From contig NZ_JAAVSC010000017.1 of NCBI RefSeq assembly GCF_012641095.1, positions 1-59,039 on the forward strand: DNA of 59,039 bases, in the 5' to 3' direction. Numbering within the stretch: position 1 is the first letter of the stretch; each line of letters starts with the position of its first letter. The stretch is from Lactobacillus sp. HBUAS51381. Its GTDB lineage: Bacteria; Bacillota; Bacilli; Lactobacillales; Lactobacillaceae. A program made the position numbers and the translations under genes. This document shows, piece after piece, positions 1-8,324 of this stretch. Below the pieces are notes generated by a model. That model worked only from the letters and a program-made list of their open reading frames with translations. It did no database searches and was not told the DNA's origin.

Positions 1-39
1 CCCTTTTTTATACACTTTTTTTACTCTACACAGTATACA

Positions 40-92
40 AAAATATCCGTTGCCAGTAATCAATTAAATTGATTACCAACAACAGATATTTT
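40..92. repeat. Imperfect inverted repeat at the window edge
   Basis: Symmetric about base 66. The centre is a perfect 10-bp arm pair (GTAATCAATT at 56-65, AATTGATTAC at 67-76) with one base between. After a 3-base mismatch the symmetry resumes out to 40 and 92 with one more mismatch. A short T run follows at 101-106. It could be a terminator of a gene left of the window or a protein-binding palindrome. The rest of 1-369 shows no convincing gene: the open frame upstream of folC has no ribosome site and no recognisable domain. Confidence 0.6.
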
Positions 93-369
93 AGAACCAT
101 TTTTTTGCGCCTATTAAGTACTAATGTCAAAACGCGTACTTGGGTTGCGGCTCAAACTGAAACCTTACCTTTTCTTAAGTCATGACGCTCAGCAGTCTAA
201 CCGCACATTGCGTCTAAAATCGGTACCAGACAACGGTTTTAAGCCTCATCGTGCGTGGCATGACGTGGTGGGCGGGTGTCGTCAGTTGGGGAAGGCGTTG
301 AACGTTTCGCCGTTCACGGGAAAATCTGCTACACTAAGAGGCAGTGACTTATGCGGGAGGTTGTTTATT

Positions 370-1689
370 TTGGTAGAAACGTACGCTGAAGCCCTGCAGT
401 TCATCCACGGTCGCGATCGGTTTAAGAAAAAACCGACGCTGGACCGGATGCGGCAATTTATGCACATCTTGGGTGATCCACAGGCACAGTTAAAGATGAT
501 TCACGTTGCGGGAACCAACGGTAAGGGCTCCACGGTAGCCTTCTTGCGCGACCTCTTTATGGCGGAAGGCCAGACGGTGGGGACGTTTACTTCGCCGTTT
601 ATTACCCGGTTCAACGAACGAATCAGCACCGACGGCCAGCCCATCAGTGATGATGATCTCGTGGCGATGGTTAATCGGATTCAGCCCGTGGTTGCGCGGC
701 TGGATCGCGAGTTAGCCGAGGAGGGGCCCACGGAATTTGAAATCGACACGGCCCTGATGTTTTGTTATTTTGCCAGCCATCCCGTTGATATCGTGATTGT
801 CGAGGTTGGCCTGGGGGGCCTGTACGATTCGACCAACATTATCACGCCGGCCGTGTCGGTGATTACCACCATTGGCCTGGATCACATGAAGATTCTCGGG
901 GACACAATTCCCAAGATTGCCATGCAAAAGGCGGGGATTATCAAGTCTGGCGTACCGGTCGTTTGTGGCCGCCTCACGCCCGACGCGTTGGCGGTGATGG
1001 ACCAAACGGCGACCGCTCAGCACACGGATGTCCGGGCGTTGGGCCGGGACTTTAACGTTCAGAATCAGCCCGAACCGGGGTGGGGGGAGCGATTCGCCTA
1101 CACCTGGGGCGATCATCGGTGGCGCCACCTCGAGATTGACCTGCTGGGGCAATATCAGATTGACAATGCGGCGACCGCGTTGACGGCCTTCATCACGTAT
1201 CATCAGGTGCGGCAGCTTCCCGTTAACATTGCCGAGATTCGGGCCGGCTTGAAGCATACGGCCTGGCCTGGTCGGTTTGAACGGTTAACGGCTGAACCGG
1301 TCATTGCCATTGATGGGGCCCACAACGAGCCGGCCATGGTGGAAATGGCGCAGTTGTTACGCCAGCACTTTGCGCAGCACGACATTTACATTATTCTGGC
1401 GGTGTTGGCGGATAAGCAGTATTCTCAGATGGTACGCACGCTGCTGAAGGTGTCCAATGTCCACATCATCGTGACCCAATTTCAAGGTCCGGGGAAGCGT
1501 CCGGCGGCGACACCTCAGGCGCTGGAAGACGCCGTCACTTCGCATAAACGGATCACCATGGCCGCGGACTGGCCCAGTGCGTTAAAACAGGCGCTGGCCA
1601 ACGTTTCGGCGGATGATCTCGTCTTATTGACGGGTTCACTTTACTTTATTTCGGAAGTTCGGCAGTATTTTAAAGATGCTGACGAATAA
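370..1689 (+). CDS. folC: Folylpolyglutamate synthase / dihydrofolate synthase
   Basis: Cytoplasmic Mur-ligase-type enzyme that adds glutamate to folates and, in bifunctional members, joins dihydropteroate to glutamate. The frame is open from 124, but TTG 370 is the likely start: GGGAGG sits 9 bases upstream, and the family N-terminus (helix, then conserved RMRQF segment) begins here, giving 439 aa. The nucleotide-binding loop AGTNGKGST is at about residues 47-55. The ITTIGLDHMKILGDT segment and the later IDGAHN motif are typical of FolC. The radC gene follows after 44 bases in the same direction. In lactobacilli folC commonly follows valS, which would lie outside the window. The identification is firm. 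Only the start is uncertain, because TTG is a weak start codon. Confidence 0.93.
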   Translation: MVETYAEALQFIHGRDRFKKKPTLDRMRQFMHILGDPQAQLKMIHVAGTNGKGSTVAFLRDLFMAEGQTVGTFTSPFITRFNERISTDGQPISDDDLVAMVNRIQPVVARLDRELAEEGPTEFEIDTALMFCYFASHPVDIVIVEVGLGGLYDSTNIITPAVSVITTIGLDHMKILGDTIPKIAMQKAGIIKSGVPVVCGRLTPDALAVMDQTATAQHTDVRALGRDFNVQNQPEPGWGERFAYTWGDHRWRHLEIDLLGQYQIDNAATALTAFITYHQVRQLPVNIAEIRAGLKHTAWPGRFERLTAEPVIAIDGAHNEPAMVEMAQLLRQHFAQHDIYIILAVLADKQYSQMVRTLLKVSNVHIIVTQFQGPGKRPAATPQALEDAVTSHKRITMAADWPSALKQALANVSADDLVLLTGSLYFISEVRQYFKDADE

Positions 1690-1733
1690 ATGGCGACCTT
1701 TTACGGAGTTAGTCTGTAAGGGAGCTGAGAAGA

Positions 1734-2399
1734 ATGCAACGACAACGGGTGAGCAGTACCAATGAACGTGAGCTAGTGCGACGAGTCATGCGGCAGTTGG
1801 GGTTGGCCCCGACTGAGGAAGTTGACCGCTTCTTTCGGTATTTTCGGTGTGTGGCCAATCTGCGCTATGCCAGCCAGCGACAGTGTCAGCACTATGTGGG
1901 AGGCAATGCCGCACGGCGCGCCTTGCTGACGGCGATTGCGTTGGGACGCTGGGTGCAACGGGCACCGCGGCCCATCTATGGTGAGGTGTCGGCCAGCAGT
2001 CAGATTGGGGGGCTACTGATGGATGAATTGCGGTATGCCCCTCAGGAACGCTTGGAAGTTCTCGCCCTGGATGCGAAACATCGCATCATTGACCGGCAAA
2101 CGGTCTTTGTGGGGACGTTAGATAGTTGTCCTGTCCATCCGCGCGAGGTTTTTCGATTGGCCGTTGTGACCGGTGCGGCGGCGATTGTGGTCGCCCACAA
2201 CCATCCCAGTGGCTTGGCCGATCCCTCGCCCAATGATCTACAGTTCATGCGGCGATTGGCGACGTGTGGGGAGCTCATGGGGATTCCGCTGCTCGATGGT
2301 TTTGTCATTGGGTTGCAGAACTACTATAGTCTGCGTGAGGCCGGGATCTTGCCCCTCAAGCCCGTGGCAAATAAGTCAGAAGGTTTAAAATCTGATTAA
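1734..2399 (+). CDS. radC: RadC-family JAB/MPN domain protein
   Basis: 221 aa. The C-terminal half carries the JAMM metal signature of RadC proteins: a conserved glutamate in the QERLEVLALD strand, then AHNHPSG and, spaced after it, PSPNDL, supplying the His-x-His and Asp ligands. The N-terminal half corresponds to the helix-hairpin-helix-like region of the family but is divergent. Despite the name, a direct DNA-repair role is not established for this family, and the chemistry is presumed to be metal-dependent isopeptide or peptide hydrolysis. It sits between folC and mreB, the usual lactobacillus context. An SD-like GGGAGCTGAG precedes ATG 1734. A weak hairpin with a T run overlaps the stop codon and may end this transcript. 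Confidence 0.9.
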   Translation: MQRQRVSSTNERELVRRVMRQLGLAPTEEVDRFFRYFRCVANLRYASQRQCQHYVGGNAARRALLTAIALGRWVQRAPRPIYGEVSASSQIGGLLMDELRYAPQERLEVLALDAKHRIIDRQTVFVGTLDSCPVHPREVFRLAVVTGAAAIVVAHNHPSGLADPSPNDLQFMRRLATCGELMGIPLLDGFVIGLQNYYSLREAGILPLKPVANKSEGLKSD

Positions 2400-2409
2400 A
2401 ATCAGTTTT
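2392..2409 (+). terminator. Possible weak terminator after radC
   Basis: CTGAT and ATCAG form a 5-bp stem with a TAAA loop, followed by TTTT, overlapping the radC stop codon. The stem is short, so it may be inefficient. Confidence 0.35.
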
Positions 2410-2477
2410 ACCTATTTCTTTCTCGTTAAAAGTTCGGTATTCTTGACATTGACGACGTGTTCTCACGTAGATAGGTA

Positions 2478-2486
2478 TGTTATAAT
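2478..2486 (+). promoter_or_regulatory. mreB promoter (extended -10)
   Basis: TGTTATAAT is an extended -10 element (TG, one base, TATAAT at 2481-2486), 65 bases before the mreB start. No good -35 lies at 17 bases. TTGACA at 2443 and TTGACG at 2449 are too far upstream to pair with it. Confidence 0.6.
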
Positions 2487-2551
2487 ACGTCTATCAATGA
2501 ATAAGACAAAAAACTATAAATATTTTGTTGACCACGAAGGGATGAAACACA

Positions 2552-3556
2552 GTGTTCGGATTAGGAACGAAAAATATTGGAATCGATCTTGGTACCGCCA
2601 ATACAATTGTGTATGTTGACGGTAAGGGAATCGTTCTACGCGAACCTTCTGTTGTTGCCAAGAACACAAAGTCTGGGGAAATTGTGTCCGTTGGTGAAGA
2701 CGCACGTGCAATGATTGGTCGGACGCCGGCAAGTATTGTTGCCATTCGGCCCATGAAAGACGGGGTTATTGCGGATTACGATACGACCGTTGCGATGATG
2801 AAGTACTTCATCGAAAAGACGGTGGGTAAGTCCAGCGGTAAGCCTTACGTCATGGTTTGTGTGCCAAGCGGTGTAACGGAAGTTGAAAAACGGGCAGTCA
2901 TTGACGCGACCCGTGTTGCTGGTGCTCGTGACGCTTACGTTATTGAAGAACCATTTGCTGCGGCTATTGGTGCCGGGTTGCCCGTTATGGACCCCACCGG
3001 TAGCATGGTGGTTGACATGGGTGGTGGAACGACCGACGTGGCAACGATTTCTCTTGGGGGAATCGTGTCCAGTCGCTCCATCCGGGTTGCCGGTGACAAG
3101 TTGGATGATGCGATTGCAACGTATGTGCGGTCAAACTTCAACCTGTTGATTGGTGAACGGACCGCCGAAAAGCTGAAGATGGACATTGGATCCGCTTCGG
3201 TCGAAGATGCCGACAAGATTGAAGGCGCCACGATTCGGGGCCGAGACCTGGTTTCTGGCTTACCAAAGGCAGTGGAAGTCTCCGCTGTTGATGTGGCCAA
3301 GGCCATTCAAGAACCCGTTCAAGACGTGATTACGGCAATTAAAGAAACTTTAGAAGAAACATCACCGGAAATCGCCGCTGACGTGATTGATCACGGCATT
3401 GTGTTGACCGGTGGGGGTGCACTCCTGAAGAACCTATCGGAAGTCATTGCCGATGCCACCAAAGTGCCAGTTTCCATCGCCAACGATCCACTGGATTGTG
3501 TCGCGGCTGGTACTGGTGAATCATTAAAGAGTATCGATGTCATGAAGAAAAAATAG
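2552..3556 (+). CDS. mreB: Rod shape-determining protein MreB
   Basis: 334 aa bacterial actin homologue. It polymerises under the membrane and guides the elongation-mode cell wall machinery. The start is GTG 2552, preceded by GAAGGGATG, and the protein begins [18 protein letters not shown]. The phosphate-1 motif ([10 protein letters not shown], residues about 9-18), the phosphate-2 motif ([12 protein letters not shown], about 153-164) and the adenosine motif (VLTGGGALL, about 288-296) of the actin/Hsp70 fold are all present. It is first in a cluster with mreC, mreD, minC and minD. A hairpin between mreB and mreC may reduce expression of the downstream genes. Identification is certain. Confidence 0.98.
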   Translation: MFGLGTKNIGIDLGTANTIVYVDGKGIVLREPSVVAKNTKSGEIVSVGEDARAMIGRTPASIVAIRPMKDGVIADYDTTVAMMKYFIEKTVGKSSGKPYVMVCVPSGVTEVEKRAVIDATRVAGARDAYVIEEPFAAAIGAGLPVMDPTGSMVVDMGGGTTDVATISLGGIVSSRSIRVAGDKLDDAIATYVRSNFNLLIGERTAEKLKMDIGSASVEDADKIEGATIRGRDLVSGLPKAVEVSAVDVAKAIQEPVQDVITAIKETLEETSPEIAADVIDHGIVLTGGGALLKNLSEVIADATKVPVSIANDPLDCVAAGTGESLKSIDVMKKK

Positions 3557-3561
3557 GGACT

Positions 3562-3588
3562 AGCGGGAAGGCAGCTTCCCGCTTCTTT
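3562..3588 (+). terminator. Hairpin between mreB and mreC, possible attenuating terminator
   Basis: AGCGGGAAG and CTTCCCGCT form a perfect 9-bp stem (3562-3570 with 3575-3583) around GCAG, followed by a short interrupted T tract. A second hairpin (GCCAGT at 3597, ACTGGC at 3615) follows just before the mreC ribosome site. It is likely partial, since mreC has no obvious promoter of its own. Confidence 0.6.
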
Positions 3589-3640
3589 ATTGTGACGCCA
3601 GTGACGATGCTGTGACTGGCGAACAAGATGGAGGTCAAAC

Positions 3641-4492
3641 ATGCAGAAATTTTCTTTCAATCGGCGACTCGTGATCATTATTGTCTGCTTGATTGTTAGC
3701 TTTGCTTTGATGACGGTGTCCGTAGCTATTCGTAACAAGAAGTCCACGCCACCGCTGATTCAGCAATTCGGTAACGATATTGTGGGGCTGGCCGATCGGG
3801 TTGTCGCTCTGCCAGCGAATGGGTTACGCGGTTCCGTGAGCTCAATTTCAGAATTGCTGAACACGTATCAAGAAAACCAGCAATTGAAGAAGCAGGTCAG
3901 CGAGCTCGCTCAGACCAAGGTGCGTGATCAAACACTAGCTAAGGAAAACAAACAGCTTAAGCAAGAGATCAAACTGAACGGGTCACTGACGGATTACACG
4001 GCCATCACGGCTGCGGTGATTACCCGAACACCTTCGTCTTGGCAAAATCAAGTGATTATTAATAGGGGCGCTTCAGCCGGTGTTGTGAAAAACATGCCCG
4101 TGATGGCCGGTTCCGGTCTCGTAGGACGGGTCTCTGAAGTCAACAAGACGAATTCAAAGGTCGAACTCATTACGGATAATAATGATTCCGCCAACCGGTT
4201 TGCCGTGACGGTATCGACCAAGTCCGGGAAGACGGTCAACGGGGTGCTGAGTGGCTACAAGGCCGCTACCGGTCAAATTACCATGGATAATCTGACGACG
4301 AAATCGAAGATTAGCAAGGGTGACAAGGTGATTACCAGTGGCCTCGGTGGGGTAACCCCTAAGGGTCTGTTCGTCGGAACCGTTGCCAAATCGGTTGGTT
4401 CTGATTACGGGTTATCGACGAAGTTGTACATCACGCCAGCAACGGATTTAGGCGACCTGAACATTGTGACGGTTGCGGTTACGAAACAATAA
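3641..4492 (+). CDS. mreC: Rod shape-determining protein MreC
   Basis: 283 aa bitopic membrane protein of the elongasome. A short cytoplasmic N-terminus precedes one transmembrane helix at about residues 9-27. A coiled coil follows at about 70-110 (rich in E, Q, K and L), then the extracellular beta-barrel domain with the conserved RTPSSWQNQVIINRG segment. This architecture and length are standard for MreC. The start ATG 3641 has a strong GGAGGT site about 8 bases upstream. mreD begins 13 bases after its stop, so translation is probably coupled. Confidence 0.96.
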   Translation: MQKFSFNRRLVIIIVCLIVSFALMTVSVAIRNKKSTPPLIQQFGNDIVGLADRVVALPANGLRGSVSSISELLNTYQENQQLKKQVSELAQTKVRDQTLAKENKQLKQEIKLNGSLTDYTAITAAVITRTPSSWQNQVIINRGASAGVVKNMPVMAGSGLVGRVSEVNKTNSKVELITDNNDSANRFAVTVSTKSGKTVNGVLSGYKAATGQITMDNLTTKSKISKGDKVITSGLGGVTPKGLFVGTVAKSVGSDYGLSTKLYITPATDLGDLNIVTVAVTKQ

Positions 4493-4504
4493 GGGGGCTA
4501 AGAC

Positions 4505-5026
4505 GTGTATCGATTATCTAAAATGCGTTTTGGTTTTCCGATCGGTCTGTTCTTGATGCTGTTTCTAGATGGTAGCATCAGTCAAATCTTTAGCGTCCAT
4601 CTGTTCAGCACACCCTCGGTCATGATTAGCCACTTGGTAGTTCTCTGGCTGGTGTGTGGCGTGCTATTCGAAGAAAACATGCCGATGCCGCTGGTGAAGT
4701 GGGCGATTGCCGCCGGGATTGTCTTTGATCTCTACTATACGGGGATTTTCGGCGTGTACATCTTTGTCTTTCCGTTGATTGTCTACGTGACACGGGTGAC
4801 GATCAAATACATTAGTCCTAATTTTTTGAGTGGACTATTAATCTACTTTATTGATATCACCATTGTTGAAGCCTTAAGCTTTGTGGCCAGTCGGGTCGTA
4901 CACATGACGGCCATGTCGGGCAGTGCGTTTTTGGTGAATACCTTGGCCCCAACCTTGGCGTTAAATCTCGCCATGTACGTGGTCTTATATTTTCCAATTC
5001 GCGGGGTGTATAATTGGTTAAAATAG
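4505..5026 (+). CDS. mreD: Rod shape-determining protein MreD
   Basis: 173 aa, highly hydrophobic, with about five predicted membrane helices spread over the whole length, as expected for MreD. It works with MreC and the RodA/PBP2 pair in side-wall synthesis. The start is GTG 4505 with AAGGGGG upstream. Sequence conservation in this family is low, so the call rests on the membrane profile, the length and the position directly between mreC and minC. Confidence 0.92.
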   Translation: MYRLSKMRFGFPIGLFLMLFLDGSISQIFSVHLFSTPSVMISHLVVLWLVCGVLFEENMPMPLVKWAIAAGIVFDLYYTGIFGVYIFVFPLIVYVTRVTIKYISPNFLSGLLIYFIDITIVEALSFVASRVVHMTAMSGSAFLVNTLAPTLALNLAMYVVLYFPIRGVYNWLK

Positions 5027-5044
5027 GTGAAGGGAACGAACGTT

Positions 5045-5716
5045 ATGCAAGCTGCCGTATTACGGGGAACGCAAAACGGCTATGATTTGGTGCTCAAGCA
5101 ATCAGCGAGCATGGACCAAATTCTAGCTGATTTGAGAGCATTACTGGAAAATTTAAATGTTGATCCACAGGCCATGGAGACGGCGAAGGTTTCGCTGGAT
5201 GTGTTGACCGAGGATCGGATTTTGACGGCCGATGAGAAGTCACAGGTCGAAAAGCTGGTCGGAAACTACCCGCGTTTTGAAATCCATAAAATTGCGGCGA
5301 ACGTGATGACTATCGCGGATGCCGTTCAGTTGCGTGAGCGTGAAAATGTTCACCTGTTGAGTAAGGTCATCCGGAATGGTCAAGACGTGACCATGCAAGG
5401 GGATGTCCTATTTTTAGGGACCATTCACGAGGGTGGTAAGCTCTGTACGACCGGAAATATTTTCTCAATGGGTGATGTGAGCGGTATCTTACAGGCGGGC
5501 TATCCCGATGATGAATCCAAGCTGATTATGGGGAATCTGGCGACCGCACAACAGGTTAGAATTGCCGAACAGTTTGACATCATTGAATCCGACCAAGTAG
5601 CCGATTCCAATCAAACCATCGCTTACGTGAACGACCTCCACGTGTTGTCATATGGTCAGCGCAGTGCATTAAAGAAGATCAACCCGAAATTGTACAACCG
5701 GATTGGAGGAATTTAG
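5045..5716 (+). CDS. minC: Septum site-determining protein MinC
   Basis: 223 aa inhibitor of FtsZ assembly that acts with MinD to block division at the poles. The open frame begins at GTG 5027, but ATG 5045 has GAAGGGA 9 bases upstream and gives the normal N-terminus (MQAAVLRGTQNGYDL). The N-terminal FtsZ-inhibiting domain covers about residues 1-100. The C-terminal beta-helix (GDVLFLGTIHEGGKL, then GNIFSMGDVSGILQAG) mediates dimerisation and MinD binding. No minE is present, as in other rod-shaped Bacillota that use DivIVA for placement. The stop lies 1 base before the minD start codon. Confidence 0.95.
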   Translation: MQAAVLRGTQNGYDLVLKQSASMDQILADLRALLENLNVDPQAMETAKVSLDVLTEDRILTADEKSQVEKLVGNYPRFEIHKIAANVMTIADAVQLRERENVHLLSKVIRNGQDVTMQGDVLFLGTIHEGGKLCTTGNIFSMGDVSGILQAGYPDDESKLIMGNLATAQQVRIAEQFDIIESDQVADSNQTIAYVNDLHVLSYGQRSALKKINPKLYNRIGGI

Positions 5717-5717
5717 A

Positions 5718-6524
5718 ATGGGAAAAGCAATTGTGATCACCTCTGGTAAGGGTGGTGTGGGCAAGACCACAACCAGTGCCAACATTGGGACGGCACTCGC
5801 CTTAATGGGCAAACGGGTGTGCCTGATGGACTTGGATATTGGTCTACGGAACTTAGACGTTGTTCTGGGATTGGACAACCGCATCATTTACGACATCGTG
5901 GACGTGGCGAGTGGCCGGGCCAAGTTACCCCAGGCGCTGGTCAAGGACAAGCGATTCGATGATAAGCTTTACCTGTTACCGGCTGCGCAGAATACGGATA
6001 AGACGGCTCTTCAACCCGAACAAGTTAAGGCGATCGTGGACGAATTAAAGCCAGAATACGACTATGTGTTGATCGACTGTCCTGCTGGGATTGAGCAGGG
6101 GTTCATGAACGCTGTCGCCGGGGCAGATGCTGCCATCGTCGTCACGACCCCCGAAATTTCGGCCGTCCGGGATGCCGATCGGGTCGTCGGCTTGTTGGAA
6201 CAACATCCATTGACCGAGGCACCACGCTTGTTGATTAACCGGATTCGGCGGAACATGATGCAAGATGGTTCCATGATGGATATCGATGAGATTACCCATC
6301 ATTTGGGCATTGAATTACTCGGAATTATCTTTGATGATGATGCCGTTATTTCAACTTCCAACCAGGGTGAACCGATCGTGATGGATGCCGATAATGCCGC
6401 TTCACAGGGCTACCGGAATGTTGCACGGCGCTTAGAGGGTGAGACGGTTCCGTTGATGAAGTTGGAAGATCAGGAACCGGATGGGTTCTGGCACAAGGTC
6501 AGCAGCTGGTTCCATCGCGGTTAA
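5718..6524 (+). CDS. minD: Septum site-determining ATPase MinD
   Basis: 268 aa membrane-associated ATPase. The start is ATG 5718 with GGAGG upstream, giving MGKAIVITSGKGGVGKTTT. The deviant Walker A (KGGVGKTT, about residues 11-18) includes the ParA/MinD signature lysine. The switch regions DLDIGLRNLD and DCPAGIEQGF follow. The C-terminus (GFWHKVSSWFHRG) is an amphipathic helix suited to membrane targeting. It recruits MinC to the membrane and is last in the mre-min cluster. A new promoter for the T-box leader begins about 50 bases downstream. Confidence 0.97.
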   Translation: MGKAIVITSGKGGVGKTTTSANIGTALALMGKRVCLMDLDIGLRNLDVVLGLDNRIIYDIVDVASGRAKLPQALVKDKRFDDKLYLLPAAQNTDKTALQPEQVKAIVDELKPEYDYVLIDCPAGIEQGFMNAVAGADAAIVVTTPEISAVRDADRVVGLLEQHPLTEAPRLLINRIRRNMMQDGSMMDIDEITHHLGIELLGIIFDDDAVISTSNQGEPIVMDADNAASQGYRNVARRLEGETVPLMKLEDQEPDGFWHKVSSWFHRG

Positions 6525-6576
6525 CCAAATTGTGATCACCAAGCAAGTGAATTTTCAGGAAATTTGGCAATAAGCC

Positions 6577-6605
6577 TTGACGTTTGTGAAAATTAAAAGT
6601 AGTAT
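6577..6605 (+). promoter_or_regulatory. Promoter of the T-box leader
   Basis: TTGACG at 6577-6582 and TAGTAT at 6600-6605 are separated by 17 bases. The predicted start is around 6612, immediately upstream of Stem I of the leader. Confidence 0.6.
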
Positions 6606-6632
6606 ATTGTCAACGAAACGAAAAACGTTGAA

Positions 6633-6876
6633 CAGAAGAGTAGGTCAGATAAGTGTCAACAGAAAGCCCGAATGATGGAAACGGGTGACCTTGTTTGTCC
6701 GAAACACATCTGTGAGTTGGTCGTCTGAAGCGAGTAGGATGATCCGGGATAGCCCGTTATAGCTGGAGTTGCTTGCAACTCACCGAGGTTAGGTCAGTGA
6801 TGACTTAGCAAACTAGAGGTGGAACCACGATGTGATCGTCCTCTTAGGCCCAGTTAGGGTCTAAGAGGACTTTTTT
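6633..6876 (+). promoter_or_regulatory. T-box riboswitch (Stem I, antiterminator, terminator 1)
   Basis: Uncharged-tRNA sensing leader. Stem I closes with CAGA 6633-6636 / TCTG 6724-6727, then CAGAT 6646-6650 / ATCTG 6708-6712. The apical hairpin GCCCG 6665-6669 / CGGGT 6682-6686 holds the GATGG loop. A Stem III-like hairpin (GAGTTG, CTTG, CAACTC) precedes the T-box AGGTGGAACCACG at 6817-6829. Terminator 1 is GTCCTCTTAG 6838-6847 / CTAAGAGGAC 6861-6870 with a run of T. The specifier codon lies in the strand near 6701-6709 (GAAACACAT). AAC (Asn) and CAC (His) both fit the rule of a following A, and I could not decide between them. It controls the amino-acid ABC transporter downstream. Confidence 0.9.
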
Positions 6877-6883
6877 ATTTTCA

Positions 6884-6991
6884 TGGGGTGCAAGGAACTC
6901 CGTAAGTCGGTGTGGCGTAAGCTCACCGAGTACATGAGGTGGCACCGCGTGATTACGCCCTCTTGAGAGAAATCTCAGGAGGGCGTTTTTT
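6884..6991 (+). promoter_or_regulatory. Second T-box antiterminator/terminator module without its own Stem I
   Basis: A complete second T-box sequence, AGGTGGCACCGCG at 6937-6949, and a second terminator (ACGCCCTC 6955-6962 / GAGGGCGT 6979-6986, inner TGAGA/TCTCA, then T run) lie directly before the transporter genes. Only about 60 bases separate terminator 1 from this T-box. They hold a Stem III-like hairpin (CGGTG ... CACCG) and no room for a Stem I. The leader thus has one tRNA-decoding stem followed by two regulated terminators in series. Confidence 0.85.
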
Positions 6992-7014
6992 GTTGAAGAA
7001 GGAGGAGAATTGTT

Positions 7015-7656
7015 ATGCACTATGTTAGTCAGATTTTACCATCACTGATTTCCGGAACCGGAATGACGTTATCCATATTCTTTTGGACCTTAATCGTTTC
7101 CGTTCCGCTGGGAATCTTAGTAGGTCTGGGCATGATTACCCGGTTCAAACCCTTGACTTGGTTGATTAATATCTACGTTTGGTTAATGCGAGGCACGCCC
7201 CTGTTATTGCAATTAATTTTCGTCTTTTATGGGTTGCCGATCATCGGGATTGTCTTCAACCGCTACGATGCCGCGCTCTTCGCCTTCATCCTGAACTACA
7301 CGGCGTACTTTGCTGAAATCTTCCGTGGTGGTCTACAAGCCATCCCGGTTGGCCAGTACGAAAGTGCCCGGGTCTTGCGGTTAACCAAGTGGCAGACGCT
7401 TCGTAAGATTGTGATTCCACAAGTGGTTAAGATTGTCCTGCCATCCATTGGTAACGAGGTCATTAACTTGGTTAAGGATTCATCCTTGGTCTACGTCATC
7501 GGTCTGGGCGACCTGTTACGTGCCGGGAACGTGGCCATGGCCAGAGACGTCACGCTGGTGCCAATGTTATTGGTTGGTGTGATCTACTTACTGTTAACGG
7601 CCGTTTGCACGCTGGTCTTGAAGCGATTGGAAAAACACTACAGTTACTGGCGTTAG
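7015..7656 (+). CDS. Polar amino-acid ABC transporter, permease
   Basis: 213 aa inner-membrane permease of the HisM/GlnP class. About five membrane helices are visible, and the EAA-type coupling loop lies around residues 120-140 (SARVLRLTKWQTLRKIVIPQ). The TPLLLQLIF segment is typical of this family. It pairs with the ATPase and the lipoprotein encoded next. A strong AAGGAGGAG precedes ATG 7015. Expression should rise when the cognate tRNA is uncharged, because both T-box terminators lie upstream. The substrate cannot be named from sequence, and the glutamine/histidine/arginine family is broad. Confidence 0.92.
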   Translation: MHYVSQILPSLISGTGMTLSIFFWTLIVSVPLGILVGLGMITRFKPLTWLINIYVWLMRGTPLLLQLIFVFYGLPIIGIVFNRYDAALFAFILNYTAYFAEIFRGGLQAIPVGQYESARVLRLTKWQTLRKIVIPQVVKIVLPSIGNEVINLVKDSSLVYVIGLGDLLRAGNVAMARDVTLVPMLLVGVIYLLLTAVCTLVLKRLEKHYSYWR

Positions 7657-7674
7657 AGAAAGGATGGTTATCTT

Positions 7675-8310
7675 ATGTTAGAACTTAAAGGGATTACGAA
7701 AAAGTTTGACGGCAAAACGATCTTGGATAAGGTCAATTTAACCGTTAACGACGGTCAGATCTTAACGATCGTGGGGCCTTCTGGGGCCGGAAAGACCACG
7801 TTACTGCGGTGCATTAGCGGGTTGGAAATGGTTGATGGCGGCCAGTTCTTATTGGACGGCCAAGCCTTTGACCCCGCGACAAATCGGGACAACGATGCCG
7901 TGATTGGCGTTGTGTTTCAGGATTTTCAGTTATTTCCTAATTTGACCGTTTTACAGAATGTCGTGTTGGCGCCCATCATGGTTTTAAAGAAGTCTACGGC
8001 GGATGCTGAACAAGAAGCCCGGACACTTCTCGATCGATTGAATCTAGGCGGCAAGGCAGACCTCTTTCCATATGAGCTCTCCGGTGGTCAGAAACAACGC
8101 GTCGCCATCGTCCGGGCCTTGGCCATGCACCCGAAGTTGCTGTGCTACGACGAGCCCACTTCGGCACTGGACCCCGACCTACGTCGTGAAGTGGAAGAGA
8201 TTATTTTAAAGCTCAAGCGCGAGGGCATGACCCAAATTGTGGTGACCCACGATATGCCATTCGCGGAATCAATTGCTGATCAGATGTTACGGGTTGAACC
8301 CAAAGAGTAG
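7675..8310 (+). CDS. Polar amino-acid ABC transporter, ATP-binding protein
   Basis: 211 aa ATPase of the GlnQ/HisP class. Walker A is GPSGAGKTT (about residues 34-42), the Q-loop lies in VVFQDFQLFPNLTV, the signature is LSGGQKQRVAI (about 132-142), Walker B is LLCYDEPTSALD and the switch histidine is in VVTHDM. The protein is somewhat shorter than the roughly 240 aa of many GlnQ proteins, ending soon after the switch region, but all catalytic motifs are intact. It lies 18 bases after the permease stop and 14 bases before the lipoprotein gene, in one operon. Confidence 0.95.
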   Translation: MLELKGITKKFDGKTILDKVNLTVNDGQILTIVGPSGAGKTTLLRCISGLEMVDGGQFLLDGQAFDPATNRDNDAVIGVVFQDFQLFPNLTVLQNVVLAPIMVLKKSTADAEQEARTLLDRLNLGGKADLFPYELSGGQKQRVAIVRALAMHPKLLCYDEPTSALDPDLRREVEEIILKLKREGMTQIVVTHDMPFAESIADQMLRVEPKE

Positions 8311-8324
8311 GGAGGTGCCACGCC

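Noticed and set aside
124-369. N-terminal extension of the folC frame
   Set aside because: No ribosome site and no family similarity. GGGAGG and the conserved N-terminus place the start at 370.
2443-2454. TTGACA and TTGACG as -35 boxes of mreB
   Set aside because: They lie 32 and 26 bases before the -10, too far for a normal promoter. The extended -10 is the better explanation.
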